A DNA stretch of 64,000 nucleotides from Cercis canadensis (lineage: Eukaryota > Streptophyta > Magnoliopsida > Fabales > Fabaceae). The position numbers were made by a program, and so were the translations under genes. The notes under the pieces were generated by a model that saw nothing but the letters and a program-made list of their open reading frames with translations, did no database searches and was not told the origin of the DNA. The stretch covers positions 229,249 through 293,248 of the forward strand of contig QAOA01008153.1 of the NCBI GenBank assembly GCA_003255065.1. Reading direction: 5' to 3'. The number at the start of each line of letters is the position of its first letter. Position 1 is the first letter of the stretch. Positions 34,302 to 45,420 of this stretch are shown here, piece after piece.

Positions 34302-34976
34302 AACTGAGAAGCAGAGAAAGTAGAGAAAAACATATACATGTCTATCCATCAATCAACTACACCAAGCTAAGAAGATGACAATGAAGACAATGCTACTCCA
34401 AAAGATAGCTACTGTACAAGAATTATCGTCTCCATAATCTCCAAGAAAAGTAAGATCACTAAAAAATATATTCAAAAGATGCAACTATGTAATGATGGAG
34501 CCCGAAAGCTTTGATGCGGCTGCAAATCAAGATGAATGAATAAAAGCGATGGAGGAAGAAATCAAGATGATCAAGAAGAACAAGACATGGGAATTGGTTG
34601 AAAAGCCAAAAGATAAAGAAATTATCGGTGTAAAATGGGTCTACAAGACAAAACTCAATTCGGATGGCTCCATACAAAAACACAAGGCAAGACTAGTTGC
34701 CAAAGGTTACTCACAAGTACCTGTCATCGACTATAATGAGACACGTCCTCCAGTTGCACGGCTCGACACTATAAGAGCTTTGATAGCTCTAGCAGCCCAA
34801 AAGAGATGGAAGATTTTTCAACTAGACGTGAAATCATCATTCCTGAATGGAGTTCTCGAAGAAGAGATCTATGTAGAGCAACCACAAGGGTTCATAGTAG
34901 AAGGTGAAGAAGACAAAGTGCTAAGATTGAGGAAAGCCCTCTATGGATTAAAGTAAGCACATCAAGCCTGGTATAG
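34302..34976 (+). pseudogene. Copia reverse transcriptase, N-terminal part
   Basis: From 34,549: KNKTWELVEKPKDKEIIGVK, YKARLVAKGYSQ-like (here KHKARLVAKGYSQ), PPVARLDTIRALIALAAQ, then FQLDVKSSFLNGVLEEEIYV and KALYGLK, in the usual order. A stop follows KALYGLK at 34,954-34,956. The reading is then cut at 34,976 by a solo LTR and resumes at 36,302. Confidence 0.88.
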
Positions 34977-36301
34977 TGATAACACATCATTTTATACTAT
35001 TTGTTTCCCTTATACTTAGTCTTTTAGTGTGTGTTTCTAGTGATTTTTATGGCCTTTAGACATGTTTTGTAGATTTGGACTTTTTGGTGCTTGTAAATTT
35101 TAATTGTTTAACTGTTAAATTCTGGCACTGCTTACGTTTTTCACCTTATCTTTGGCTACAGATGTCCGATTGATTGATTCCAGTTTCTTTGGAAAGCTGA
35201 CAGAAAATTCCACATTTCATATGAAGAGCCCAGAAGCTGATTCTCACGTCTGGACAACTGAAATTTGCGTGCAAGCAGTCCAGATTTTCTGCTCTGCCCA
35301 GCACTCCGCCCAGCATTGACTGATTCCTTTCCTTAGGCCTGCCTATTGAACCAGAACATGTTTATTTGGGCCAACATCTACTTATTGGGCCAGCACACAT
35401 GACACTAGGGCTTGATCATGTTTTTACCATTAATAATTTAGGAAACTAGGTTTATTTTGTAATTAGGAAACCTAAAGGAGGCAGCCAGCTAGTATATATT
35501 CTCAAGTTGTTGAGGCAAATCATACACAACCAGAGAGATACAAAATTCCTTGAGCTGCTACTGCCTCCTATTTTCTGAGTTCGTTTTTCTACTTTTGCTT
35601 TATGTTCAAGTCTTCCATGGAAGGCTAAGTTCGTTTGTAATCAATTCAAAAGGAGCCAAACTTGACAATCCAGAGTTCCTGTGCTTCAACCAAGTTTGAT
35701 TTGATTTAATTTGAATTACTGTTTCTTCCCTTCTTCATGTGATTGAATGGTATTTTAATTACATGCATGCTTTGTATGAATTTAAATCGGTTAATTAGAT
35801 TCATAACAGTAATCAGATTGATAATCATACTTTAAAGGTCTTTAATATATGGTTAACTTGGCTAATTCGGTTATTAAATTAATCTGGACTTAGTGATATA
35901 GAGCGGTTGCCTAGAGTCTTAATTCCATGATTAATTGAATCCTGATTGGTAAATCAGTAGGAATTCTAAGTGTTACTGTTAGGGGTTCCAGGTAACACTT
36001 AACCAAGAATTAAATCAGATCTAGGTTATCTTTAGTGAACAAGGATGGATTAGAGTTTGGTTGCCTGCTTGAGTTGATTGCGTTTTCTCTTATTTGATAA
36101 ATTCAGTTTACTGCTTTCATAATTCTTAGTATATTGCATTCAACACAAAGCCCCCCTCCCCCCGCCCCTTATTCTGTTCTTGCTTAAGTTCTTAAAAAAT
36201 TAGTTTTCCTGGTGAATCCTTGGGAGACGACATTGATTGCATCCTATACTACAATTTAGTTGCAATTAGTAGTTTAATTTTGTACGGTTTGGCACCCGTC
36301 A
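34977..36301 (+). mobile_element. Solo LTR (1.33 kb) in copia reverse transcriptase
   Basis: Begins TGATAACACATC, ends GGCACCCGTCA, and is flanked by the 5-bp duplication TATAG (34,972-34,976 and 36,302-36,306). The copia reading frame continues on either side. No coding and no second LTR are present. The end sequence resembles gypsy LTRs; the family was not identified. The strand given is a guess. Confidence 0.85.
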
Positions 36302-37375
36302 TATAGCCAAATTGACAAATACTTCATGGATCGAGAATTCAAGATGAGCAAAAGTGAGCCAACACTCTACATTAAGACCCAAGGTAATTCCAATACTCTC
36401 ATAGTTTCTCTGTACGTAGAAGATCTCATATGCACAGGAAACAATGAGAAGATGATAGAAGAATTCAAAGATGACATGATGAAGACGTTCGAGATGACAA
36501 ACTTAGGTCTGATGCACTACTTCCTTAGCATTGAGATTGCACAAAAAGAAGATGGGATATTCATCTCATAGAAGAAGTATAAAGAAAATCTTTTGAAGAA
36601 ATTCAAAATGCTTAATTGAAAAGCAGTTGCTACTCCGCTGGTCAATAATGAGAAACTACAGAAAAAATATGGATTTGAGAAAGCTGACGCTTCACGATAT
36701 AGAAGTCTCATCGGAAGCCTCTTGTATCTAACAGCTACAAGACCAGACATCATGTATGCAACCAGTCTACTGTCTAGATTCATGCAAAATCCGAGTGAGA
36801 AGCACTATGGAGCAGCAAAGAGAATTCTAAGATACCTGCGAGGTATAAAAAATTTCAGCATACAATACAAGTATGTTGATGATGCAAGACTACTTGGATA
36901 TACAAACAGTGATTGGGGTGGATCAGCTGAGGACATGAAGAGTACCTCAGGATATGCATTCTTACTTGGAACAGGAATATTCTCTTGGACATCCAAAAAG
37001 CAAGAGACGGTAGCACAATCATCTGCCAGAACTAAGTATATTGCAGTAGCAAGCACTACCGGTCAAGTCATTTGGCTTAGAAAAACTTTTGAAGACATAG
37101 GAGAACTGCAAGAAGATGCAACTGAAATTTGCTACGATAGTAAGTCTGCCAAAGCAATCACGAAAAATCCAGTCTATCACAACAGAACAAAACATATCGC
37201 AATCAAATACCACTTCATAAGAGAAGCAATATCAGAGAAGAAAATAAAACTCGAATATTGCAGCACAGAGGAGCAGCTCGCCGACATCTTCACTAAGGCA
37301 CTACCTAGACCAAAATTTGAAAGGCTAAAAGGCATGCTCAGAGTAACAGAAAAGTGTGCTAAAGAGGAGTGTTAA
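36302..37375 (+). pseudogene. Copia reverse transcriptase C-terminus and RNase H
   Basis: The active-site box normally YVDD reads YVED (in SLYVEDLICTGN, about 36,408-36,440), so a catalytic aspartate is lost. Stops lie at 36,569 and 36,618. From 36,722 RNase H is open to its natural end: YLTATRPDIMYATSLLSRF, TNSDWGGSAEDMKSTSGYAF, KNPVYHNRTKHIAIKYHFIR, LADIFTKALP. The usual AEAEY motif reads ARTKY. Confidence 0.88.
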
Positions 37376-37863
37376 ACAATAGCACACATTTCTAAACAAT
37401 TCTAAAAAAATCTAAAGAATAGAAGGAGCACCGCCATAATAGAAAAATGAAAAGAAGAAGTGAACAACCAACTTGAAGAAAATATCAGAAAATTCAAGAG
37501 TTGTACAGTTGTCAACCAACTTGTAAAGCTAAAGAAGAAACTAGAAGAATCAGCCAACAACCGACTATGAAGAAAAATCTTGAAAAAAAATGCAGCTGTA
37601 AACCGACTTATGCAAGTTGATTAACTTGCCTATAAAAAGGCATGAAGTGTGTGTAGAAAAGTAAGTGTAAGAAACAAGTCATAGTCTTGTACATGTGACA
37701 CTCTCTTCAAATACTATTTCAACTAATCAACTATCCATCTTGTAACCTTGCCCACTTCTTTTCACTCTTCCTACGTTCCTTGACTTATTCACAAATCACC
37801 AACACTCTTTTTATTCTCTTTGCATTCAAACACAAACTACTATATGATTCCCATAAACTAACA
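37370..37863 (+). repeat. Copia 3' LTR
   Basis: 494 bp, TGTTAAACAATAGC to CCCATAAACTAACA, preceded by the purine tract AAAGAGGAG. A TATA box (TATAAAAAGG) lies at 37,631. It is the only complete LTR in normal orientation in this element. Confidence 0.9.
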
Positions 37864-38170
37864 GTAAGTGTATTAATTTTCTTTCCGCAAATAGATTTAG
37901 TCAAGATCACATACAAGTTAATATTTTTATTATCTTAATTATAGCTTTGTGTAATGAAAAGAATCACTAGAAGGAGTCTTAGATATGATCTATATCGTTG
38001 TTTGATGGTCAATGCTCATTGAAGTAAAAACCAAGAATAAACCCAGAATTAGTATAGATTTTTTAAGGATCCATAGGAAAAAATTGTTCATCTGGTTTAT
38101 TAAAACAAGGCTTTATAATAGAAATAATTTCAGTAAATTTCTGACATGTCTCTTTTTTTATATGATGTAG

Positions 38171-39278
38171 GAGTGATGTTGAGCTTGTTGAGGAGATTGT
38201 CATAGTTGTGCTGATAAGATTGAATAATATTATATCCCAATGTGATTTAAAAGAGCTCATTGGAATTCATGAACGAATTGAAGATTTGGAATCATTACTG
38301 TGCAAAAGGCCGCAAGATGTTCAAATCATTGGAATTTGGGGCATGGGCAGTATTGGTAAGACAACTTTAGCTAGTGTTCTATTTAACAAATTATCTCATG
38401 ATCATGAATATGAAGGCTATCACTTCTTGGAAAATGTGAGGGAGGAATTGGAGAAATGTGGAATAACCCAGTTGAAGAATAAGCTTATTTCTGAATTATT
38501 AGGAGAAGAAGATCAAGGTATTACTATGCCTGTTGGCCTACCCCCTTCTATTGAGAGGAGGCTTGGTCATAAAAAGGTTCTTGTTGTTCTTGATGATGTG
38601 GATGATTCAGAATAATTAACAGGTTTAATTGGAGGATATAATTGGGTTGGACCGGGTAGCACCGTCATTATGACCAGTAGAGATATGAATGTGCTTAGCA
38701 AGGATTGTGGTGAGATATATGAGGTTAAGGCATTAAATTCTGAACAATCTCTTCAACTTTTCATTTTGCATGCCTTCAAAGAAGGTTGTCTTGAAATGGA
38801 GGGCAGTCATGAACTATCAAAGAGGGTGATTGATTATGTGAAAGGCATCCCATTAGCTCTCTGAAAGTTTTAGGTTCCTTTCTTCATGACAAAAGCAAAG
38901 TTGAATGGAGAAGTCAATTGGAAAAACTTGAGAAAGTGCCTTTTCCCAAAGTTAAAAATGTACTAAAATTGAGTTATGATACACTAGATCAAAGTGGGAA
39001 AGATAATTTTTATATATTGCATACCTTTTCAAAGGATTTTATAAAAATGATATAACATCTCTACTTGACCATTCTGGTCTTCACCCAACAATTGGGTTGA
39101 GAGATCTGCAAGACAAAGCCCTTATATAACTATATTGCCTAATGAAAAGGTATCCATGCATGATTTGATTCAAGAAATGGGTCATCAAATTGTTCATGTG
39201 GAATCTCCTAAAGACCCTAGTAAACGCTGTCATTTGTGGGATGGTGATGATATTTATCGAGTGTTGAAGAATAATACG
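38171..39278 (+). pseudogene. TNL pseudogene exon 2 (NB-ARC domain)
   Basis: After the acceptor TATATGATGTAG the frame set by exon 1 continues. The nucleotide-binding domain shows IGIHERIEDLESLL, the P-loop GIWGMGSIGKTTLA (serine at a normally glycine position), kinase-2 KKVLVVLDDVDD, an RNBS-B-like GPGSTVIMTSRD, the GxP motif KGIPLAL and MHDLIQEMGHQIVH (MHD motif, about 39,155-39,200). Lesions: TAA at 38,613-38,615, a one-base frame change and TGA near 38,862, and further stops near 39,050-39,130. The exon ends at the donor GTAAGA. The family binds ATP/ADP as a switch for immune signalling; this copy cannot make full-length protein. Confidence 0.9.
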
Positions 39279-39392
39279 GTAAGAGTCATAATTTGAAACA
39301 AATATACCGAAATGTATTTCATATATTTCTTGTTTGTATGAATAATAATTGTAATATTTTAATTTAAAACATTTACTTCTTTTTCTTCCCAG

Positions 39393-39677
39393 GGGACTGA
39401 AGTTATAGAAAGCATAATCCTAAACTTTCCAAGAGTCAGAGATTTGCTTAGGTCCTGAAGCCTTCAAAGGGATGATTAATCTAAAATTTTAGAATTCAAT
39501 TGGGAGTCCGGAGTCCATATTTCTGACAAAGGCCTTGATTTATTGCTAGAGGAGCTAATATACTTTTATTGGAAATGGCATCCTTTGAAATCCCCTCCGT
39601 CAATATTTTGTATGAAGAATCTTGTTCAATTTCACATGCCAGACAGTCGAGTAGAAAGACTCTGGGATGGAATTCAT
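39393..39677 (+). pseudogene. TNL pseudogene exon 3 (LRR start)
   Basis: Starts after TTTTCTTCCCAG with GTEVIESIILNF, then GPEAFKGMINLKF and the typical pre-LRR block around WHPLKSPPSIFCMKNLVQFH, MPDSRVERLWDG. At least two frame or stop disruptions occur near 39,455 and 39,493. It ends before GTATAT. Confidence 0.8.
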
Positions 39678-39793
39678 GTATATATGTATCCTAAGTTTTA
39701 GTTTTTCTCCTTGTCTCATGATTCATATAACTTCCAAATTAATTATTTTAGACCATACTTGTAGCAGTGATTGCTCTTTCTTAATTGTTACAG

Positions 39794-40792
39794 GATCTTG
39801 GGAATTTAAAGGAAATTAACCTCATTGGTTGTGAATACTTGAAAGAGCTCCCAGATATGTCCAAGGACTCAAAACTTGGAATTGTAAATCTCGACCGCTG
39901 CAATAGCTTGCATCATGTTCATCCTTCTATTTTATCAAATCATAATCTTCTTGAACTGAGTTTATTGCACTGCAAAGGGCTGCAGAGTTAAAAAGCCATG
40001 TTTGTTTGAGATCTCTCACAAATCTCTTCATCGGATTCTGCTCAAATCTGAAGGAGTTCTCAGTGACATCGGAGAAAATGACATTTAGATTTATCCGGCA
40101 CAGCCATCAAAGAATCACCCAGCAACATTGGCCTCTCAACATCATTATTTCAATTAAGACTAAGCAATACCAATGTGGTGAGCTTGCCTGCAAACATCAA
40201 GCATCTTTCAAATCTTAAAGAGATTTATTTAGTGAATTGGAGGAGGCTTCGGTCTCTACCAGAGCTTCCACCATCCATTAATATCTTAGATGCCAGGACC
40301 TGCACATCCCTGGAGGCAGTGTTCACTTCAAATTCTTTAACACCTTATCCTCATCAGCGGCATCTAAAACCACGCTGTCCATTCAGATTTGATCTCGGAA
40401 ATTGTGTGAAATTGGATGAAGATACAGTCAAGGCTATTGCAATGGACTGGTTTCTTATAATAATGGGAGTTGTATATCAACAACCAGCTACTTCAAGTGA
40501 GTATTATCACATCGGCAATCGCTGTGAGGTGTATTTCCCAGGAAACAAAATTCCCAATGTTTTGAATTTCCGGACAAGACAATGTTGTGTCTCAGAAACT
40601 ATTGAAGTGCCTCCCAATTCCGACTTGTTGGGCTTCATGTTTTGCTTCGTTTCTCAAAATAAAGGAGAAGCGATGGGATGTGAATTGCGTTGCACTTGCT
40701 ACTTGCAAGTAAGTAATGGTGTGACTAGTATAAAGTTGAGCAAACCACTACTCCCTCATGGCCAAAAGAGAAAAAGCAAAGCTCGAAATTGA
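39794..40792 (+). pseudogene. TNL pseudogene exon 4 (LRRs and C-JID)
   Basis: Starts after TTGTTACAG. Leucine-rich repeats read DLGNLKEINLIGCEYLKELP, NLLELSLLHCKGLQS, a LSGTAIKESPSNIGLS segment and SLPANIKHLSNLKEIYL. Then come LPELPPSINILDARTCTSLE and a C-terminal jelly-roll/Ig-like domain (C-JID) with FPGNKIPNVLNFR and GFMFCFVS, ending at 40,792. TAA at 39,989 and a frame change near 40,085 interrupt the first half; 40,175-40,792 is open. LRR and C-JID are the effector-sensing parts in this family. Confidence 0.88.
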
Positions 40793-40873
40793 AGCCACTT
40801 CATCTCCCAACCAATTCCAACTGCAAATTAGAATCAACATAACATCATATCCTTTATCGGTATGAACCTTTCT

Positions 40874-40875
<2 letters not shown>

Positions 40876-40918
<43 letters not shown>
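40876..40918. repeat. (CT)n microsatellite
   Basis: About 21 uninterrupted CT dinucleotides, just after the TNL coding end. Confidence 0.97.
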
Positions 40919-40921
<3 letters not shown>

Positions 40922-41140
40922 TTTCATATCCCTTAATTGAGCCACTTTCTCTACATTACTATTTCCTTGATTAATTAATTACTAGCCTTTGATTGTGTCA
41001 AATATATTATAGATATACATCTAACCAAGCATTATACTAAAAAGTTGGAGATGATGAATGTCAAAAATGTCTAAAAACTTCCTTGAATCATCGGTAGTTT
41101 TACCTGCCAAGAGGGCATGTTCCTATTCATCTAACCAGCA

Positions 41141-41250
41141 TATGGCTGCTGCTGCTTCTTCCTCTAACTCTGCTGCGGCACCTCTAGAAAAGCCATGTTT
41201 TTCTTAGCTTTAGATTGAGGTAAGGACACCAGCCCACGGCCTCTCCCATG
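41141..41250 (+). pseudogene. Relic of a second TIR exon start
   Basis: ATGGCTGCTGCTGCTTCTTC opens a short serine/alanine-rich leader (MAAAASSSNSAAAPLEK), followed by bases matching the TIR opening at 22,478-22,505 (GATGTCTTTCTTAGCTTT against ATGTTTTTCTTAGCTTT, then GAGG and GGACAC). Two small indels destroy the frame, and no further TIR sequence follows. It suggests a second TNL copy just downstream of the first. Confidence 0.45.
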
Positions 41251-42283
41251 TAATCATTTTTAGTTTTCTTCATTATGGTTTATCTGAAAGCATTATACAT
41301 GGATCTTAATTAAGTATTAATTTGCAGAGCACTCCAAATGACTTTTTCACCTTTCTGTTTCCATTTTTTGCTTGTGACATCTTTGTTTAATGCCATTTTC
41401 TCAATCAAAAAAATTGATAGTGTTTTAATTTATTTGTTTAGAGTTCTTCTGCGGAGAATTTCTGTAAGGCCACGGAGAACTTGTAGCCATGAAATTGAGA
41501 CTTCTTGATGAATGTGATGAACCAATCTACCACTATATGTACCATATAACATGTGACTGAAAAATTAGACCTGAGTTTGTTGAAATCTTTAGTTCTACCT
41601 TGACTAAGATGCTGCAATTGTTGAAAGTAGCTTCTGTTTTTTCCCATCTGTCATGATTTCAAATCAATTACTTGGTTGCTGAACTAAAATGTTTCCTTGT
41701 GAGCTTGTTGGGTTGGAGAAGTATCATATGGGTCTTGCATTTTAATAAGAATGGAAACTCCACTGTTACATCTGCATACCATGCATATAGACGTGGAAGC
41801 TGAGGCGCTAAGGATATCCTGTCAAATATAAATCTATAATTTGAGAGAAGAGTTTGCATCATATACAGATTGAATACCAGCAAGCAGATCCAGAAACCCT
41901 TGAGAAATAAACAATCAGAGACCTCTTAAGACATTCTTTTGGCAAATGTAAACAACTTGCTCTATCCAGAAACAAAATAAAATAGAATAACAGCATATTA
42001 ATTTTTTTAAAAAAAATACAGACAGGTAAGAGTAAAGGATTAAGTAGTGACCTGCATATATACCCAACTTCTCTTTGTCTCTCTCAATAAGAAAATTGGC
42101 AGCAGATGTCAAGTAAGTAAAGGCATTAGATGTTAAACGGTGTACCGTAATTTAGACTCAAAATAAAGCTGAAACAAGCCTCAGGAACTAAAACAAGACA
42201 AATGCCATAAACATAAGTAACAGAAGACATAGAACCATTACAGAGCAATGACATGTAAAGAACGACAAGTCCTAGTTTTATCT
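41251..42283 (-). other. Non-coding stretch, possible decayed RRP12 exon
   Basis: No intact gene. On the minus strand near 42,062-42,130 a short reading LTSAANFLIERDKEKLG weakly resembles the exon expected to follow the RRP12-like exon at 46,822. An open segment at 41,668-41,883 looks coding-like but is not recognised. The copia at 42,284 would then sit in that intron. Confidence 0.3.
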
Positions 42284-42525
42284 TGTTGCTGTTTTCTTTT
42301 AAGAGCAGAAAGACAAAAGAAGTTGTTTCAGAGGATAATGATTAATACTCATTGCATAGCTCTATAAATAGAGCAAGAGTTCAATAGAATTACAAACGTG
42401 ACCCTTATTCTTAGGCATAACTAACAACCTTCCTAACATTGAGCCATAAACAAAATTCAAAAACAAACTTAAACAGAAACCTACAGACTTGGTCAAACAA
42501 CAGCTTTATAGGCACGTTTTCAACA
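42284..42525 (-). repeat. Second copia, 3' LTR
   Basis: 242 bp, nearly identical to the right LTR except for a 26-bp tandem duplication found only on the right. On the minus strand TCTATTTATAGAGCTATG marks a TATA-like site. Confidence 0.9.
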
Positions 42526-42537
42526 CTCCTCCTTGCC

Positions 42538-44350
42538 TTAATAGCTGCTGACACCTAGTTTGCTTCTCAAGGCTTCGAATTTGGCTTTTGGAAGGGCTTT
42601 TGTTAAAACATATGCATTTTGATCTTCAGTCCTGCAATAGAGTAGACTGACTTCACCTTCTCTCTGTACTTCCCTTAAGAAAAACAACTTGATCTTAAAG
42701 TGCTTAGTCTTGCCATGAAAGACAGGATTATTTGAGATTGAAATTGCAGCTTGGTTGTCAACAAAAATCTGTGTTGGTTCATTTTGCTCCATATGCAAAT
42801 CTACAAGAATATTTCTGATCCATATTGCTTGATTCACAGCAACAGTGGCTGCCACATATTCAACCTCGGCAGTGCTTTGTGCCACAACATCTTGCTTCTT
42901 CGAGCACCACGAAAACACTCCTGATCCAAAGCTAAAACAAAAACCTATTGTGCTTCCCATGTCATCAACCGAACCTGCCCAATCACTTTCAGAATATCCA
43001 TGAAGCTTAAAATTCTAAGAGTGAGAGTACTTAATGCCATAATCTACTGTGCCCTTAAGATATCTCACAATCCGTTTGGCAACTTGAAAATGCACTTCAC
43101 TGGCACAATGCATGAATCTTGAAAGTATGCTTACTGCAAACATAATGTCGGGTCTGGTTGCAGTAAGATACATTAAACAACCAATTAAGCTTCTATAATT
43201 ATGTTCATCAACTTTATCTTCTCCATCATCTTTGCTAAATTTCTCCTTCTAGTTCATTGGAGTAGTAATGCATTTGCAATCCTCCATATGGAATTTTTTG
43301 AGTATTTCATTTGCATACTTCTTTTGGCATATGAAGACTCCTTCATGATCTTGCTTCACCTCCATTCCCAGAAAAAGTCATCAATCCAAGGTCTGTCATC
43401 TCAAATTCTTGGAGCATTTCAGCTTTAAACTCCTTTATTACCTTCTCATCATTTCCTGTTACAAGCAAATCATCAACATAGACAGAAACTATAATTAAAT
43501 TAGCATCTGTCTGCTTTACATATAGAATAGCTTCACTTGGACTTCTAATAAATCCAAGGCTTTGAAGGTGTTCATCAATCCTGCTATACCAGGCCCTAGG
43601 GGCCTGTTTAAGGCCATACAAGGCCTTCTTTAACTTGTAGACCTTCTCCTCCTGTCCCTTAACTTGGAACCCTTCAGGCTGCTCTACAAATATCTCCTCC
43701 TGCAAATAACCATTTAAGAAGGCAGATTTTACATCTAGATGGTAAACTTTCCATCTTTTATGTGCAATTAAGGCAAGCAACATTCTGATTGTATCAAGGC
43801 GTGCAACTGGAGCAAACGTTTCTGAAAAATCTACTCCAAGCACCTGAGCATATCCCTTCACCACCAATCTTGCTCTATATTTGTTTACAGAACCATCTGC
43901 ATTAAGTTTGGTTCTATAAACCCGTTTGACTCCTATGGGCTGTTTGTGTTGCGGTCTGTCCACCAACTCCCATGTGTCATTTTTTTCGATCATTCTGAGC
44001 TCTTCTTCCATTGCTTCAATCCACTTCTCATCCTTCTCAACTTGTTTAAATTCTGTAGGTTCTAAGATAGCAACATTGCTTCTTTCATAAATTTCAAATA
44101 AGGGCCTTGTTTCTCTGACTGGAACATCATCTATGTCATCATCAAAGTGTTGTGGAATTTTTGGCAACTGCTTCTTTATTGGCTCTTCCCAGCTCCATTG
44201 TTTATCCTCTATGAACTTGACCTCTCTGCTTACCAAAATTTTGCCATTTTGTGGTTGGAAAATTCTGTAAGCTTTTGAAGTGCTGCTATATCCAATGAAG
44301 ACTCCTGGTTCTACCTTTTTATCAAGTTTGTCTCTTTTAACCTGTGGCAC
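42538..44350 (-). pseudogene. Second copia: reverse transcriptase and RNase H
   Basis: 43,343-44,350 reads through the integrase tail (VFIGYSSTSKAYRIF) and reverse transcriptase: KNDTWELVDRP, YRARLVVKGYAQ, FAPVARLDTIRMLLALIA, YHLDVKSAFLNGYLQEEIFV and an intact YVDDLLVTGND active site. A frame change near 43,365 follows DLGLM. Stops near 43,240 and 43,015 interrupt the connection. RNase H at 42,538-42,960 shows VFSWCSKKQDVVAQSTAEVE, NNPVFHGKTKHFKIK and VLTKALPKAKFEALRSKLG. Confidence 0.9.
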
Positions 44351-45420
44351 ATAGGAAAAACAAACACAATCAAAAACTTTTAGATTTTGTAAATCTGGTT
44401 TGTAACCAAATCAGGCTTCAAATGGAGTTTTTTGCTGCAGAGCTCTGGTTGGCAGCCTATTTAGCAAGAATACTGCAGTGTTGGTAGCCTCTGCCCACAG
44501 CTTCTTTGGCAGCTCTTTTTCATGCAACATACACTTTGTCATTTCCATAACACTTCGATTTTTTCTCTTACTTACGCCATTCTGTTATGGGGTATAAGGT
44601 GCTGTGAGTTGGTGCTCAATACCAGCTTCTTCACAAAATCTATCAAAAGTCTCATTTCTGTATTCAGTCCCATTATCTAACCTTATTGTACGCAACTTGC
44701 AACCACTTTGATTTTCCACCAATGCTTTATATTTCCAAAATATATTAGCAACCTCAGATTTGGATTTGAAGAAATAAATCCAGCAAAATCTAGTATAATC
44801 ATCAATAAATGTAATATAGTATTTATTACCATTTAAAGATGATGTTTTCTGAGGTCCTCCAACATCCGTATGTACCAGCTGCAACTTGTGTGTTGCTCTC
44901 CATGCTGTTTGAGGAAATGGTCTTCTAACTTGCTTGCCATATTCACAAGCCACACAATCAGCTAGTTTGTCTTCTAGCAATGGCATACCATTCACCAAGT
45001 TATGTTTCTGCATGTATAGAAGTCCAACATGATGGAAGTGCCCAAGTCTTTTGTGTCATAAATCAACATTGCTTACAGTGCTTGAAAAAGCCATTTGCTA
45101 GTCCTCCATTAGATTTAGAGCAAAGCTTTTAGCTCTCATCTTCACTTTAAATACATCTCTATCTTTTGCATCTTTGATCAAACACCATCTGTCTTCAAAT
45201 ATGACTTTAAAGCCTTTTTCAACCAGCTATGCAACACTAAGCAGGTTTTGGTCAATGTTAGGCACATATAAAACATCAGAGATATGTTTCAAACCTGTTA
45301 GACTTTCTATAGCCACTGTTCCTTTTCCCTTGACTGGGATGAAATCATCATTTCCAATTTTTACTTTAGAAACGATGGCTTTGTCAAGCTCTTTAAAGAG
45401 CTTTTGGTTATTGGTCATGT
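44351..45420 (-). pseudogene. Second copia: protease end and integrase
   Basis: 45,227-45,418 is the part of protease after the active site (MTNNQKLFKELDKAIVSKVK ... LYVPNIDQNLLSVA). Integrase follows with its zinc region (HKRLGHFHHVG ... CVACEYGKQ) and aspartates in HTDVGGP and IRLDNGTEY. A TAA stop is at 44,585 and the third catalytic motif reads VSKRKN, with lysine in place of glutamate (about 44,567-44,569). A further stop is near 44,415. Confidence 0.88.

Larger units (their letters stand above)
22919..37863 (+). mobile_element. Ty1/copia retrotransposon with aberrant head, carrying nested insertions
   Basis: It is inserted in intron 1 of the TNL pseudogene and flanked by the duplicated pentamer GTAAG (22,914-22,918 and 37,864-37,868). 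Parts in order: a complete LTR in inverted orientation (22,919-23,406), a 15-base filler, a partial direct LTR (23,422-23,606), primer-binding site, gag, protease, integrase, reverse transcriptase, RNase H, purine tract and a normal 3' LTR (37,370-37,863). A gypsy element sits in gag and a solo LTR sits in reverse transcriptase. Without these the copia is about 5.3 kb. Stops and substitutions at catalytic positions show it is dead. Confidence 0.92.
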
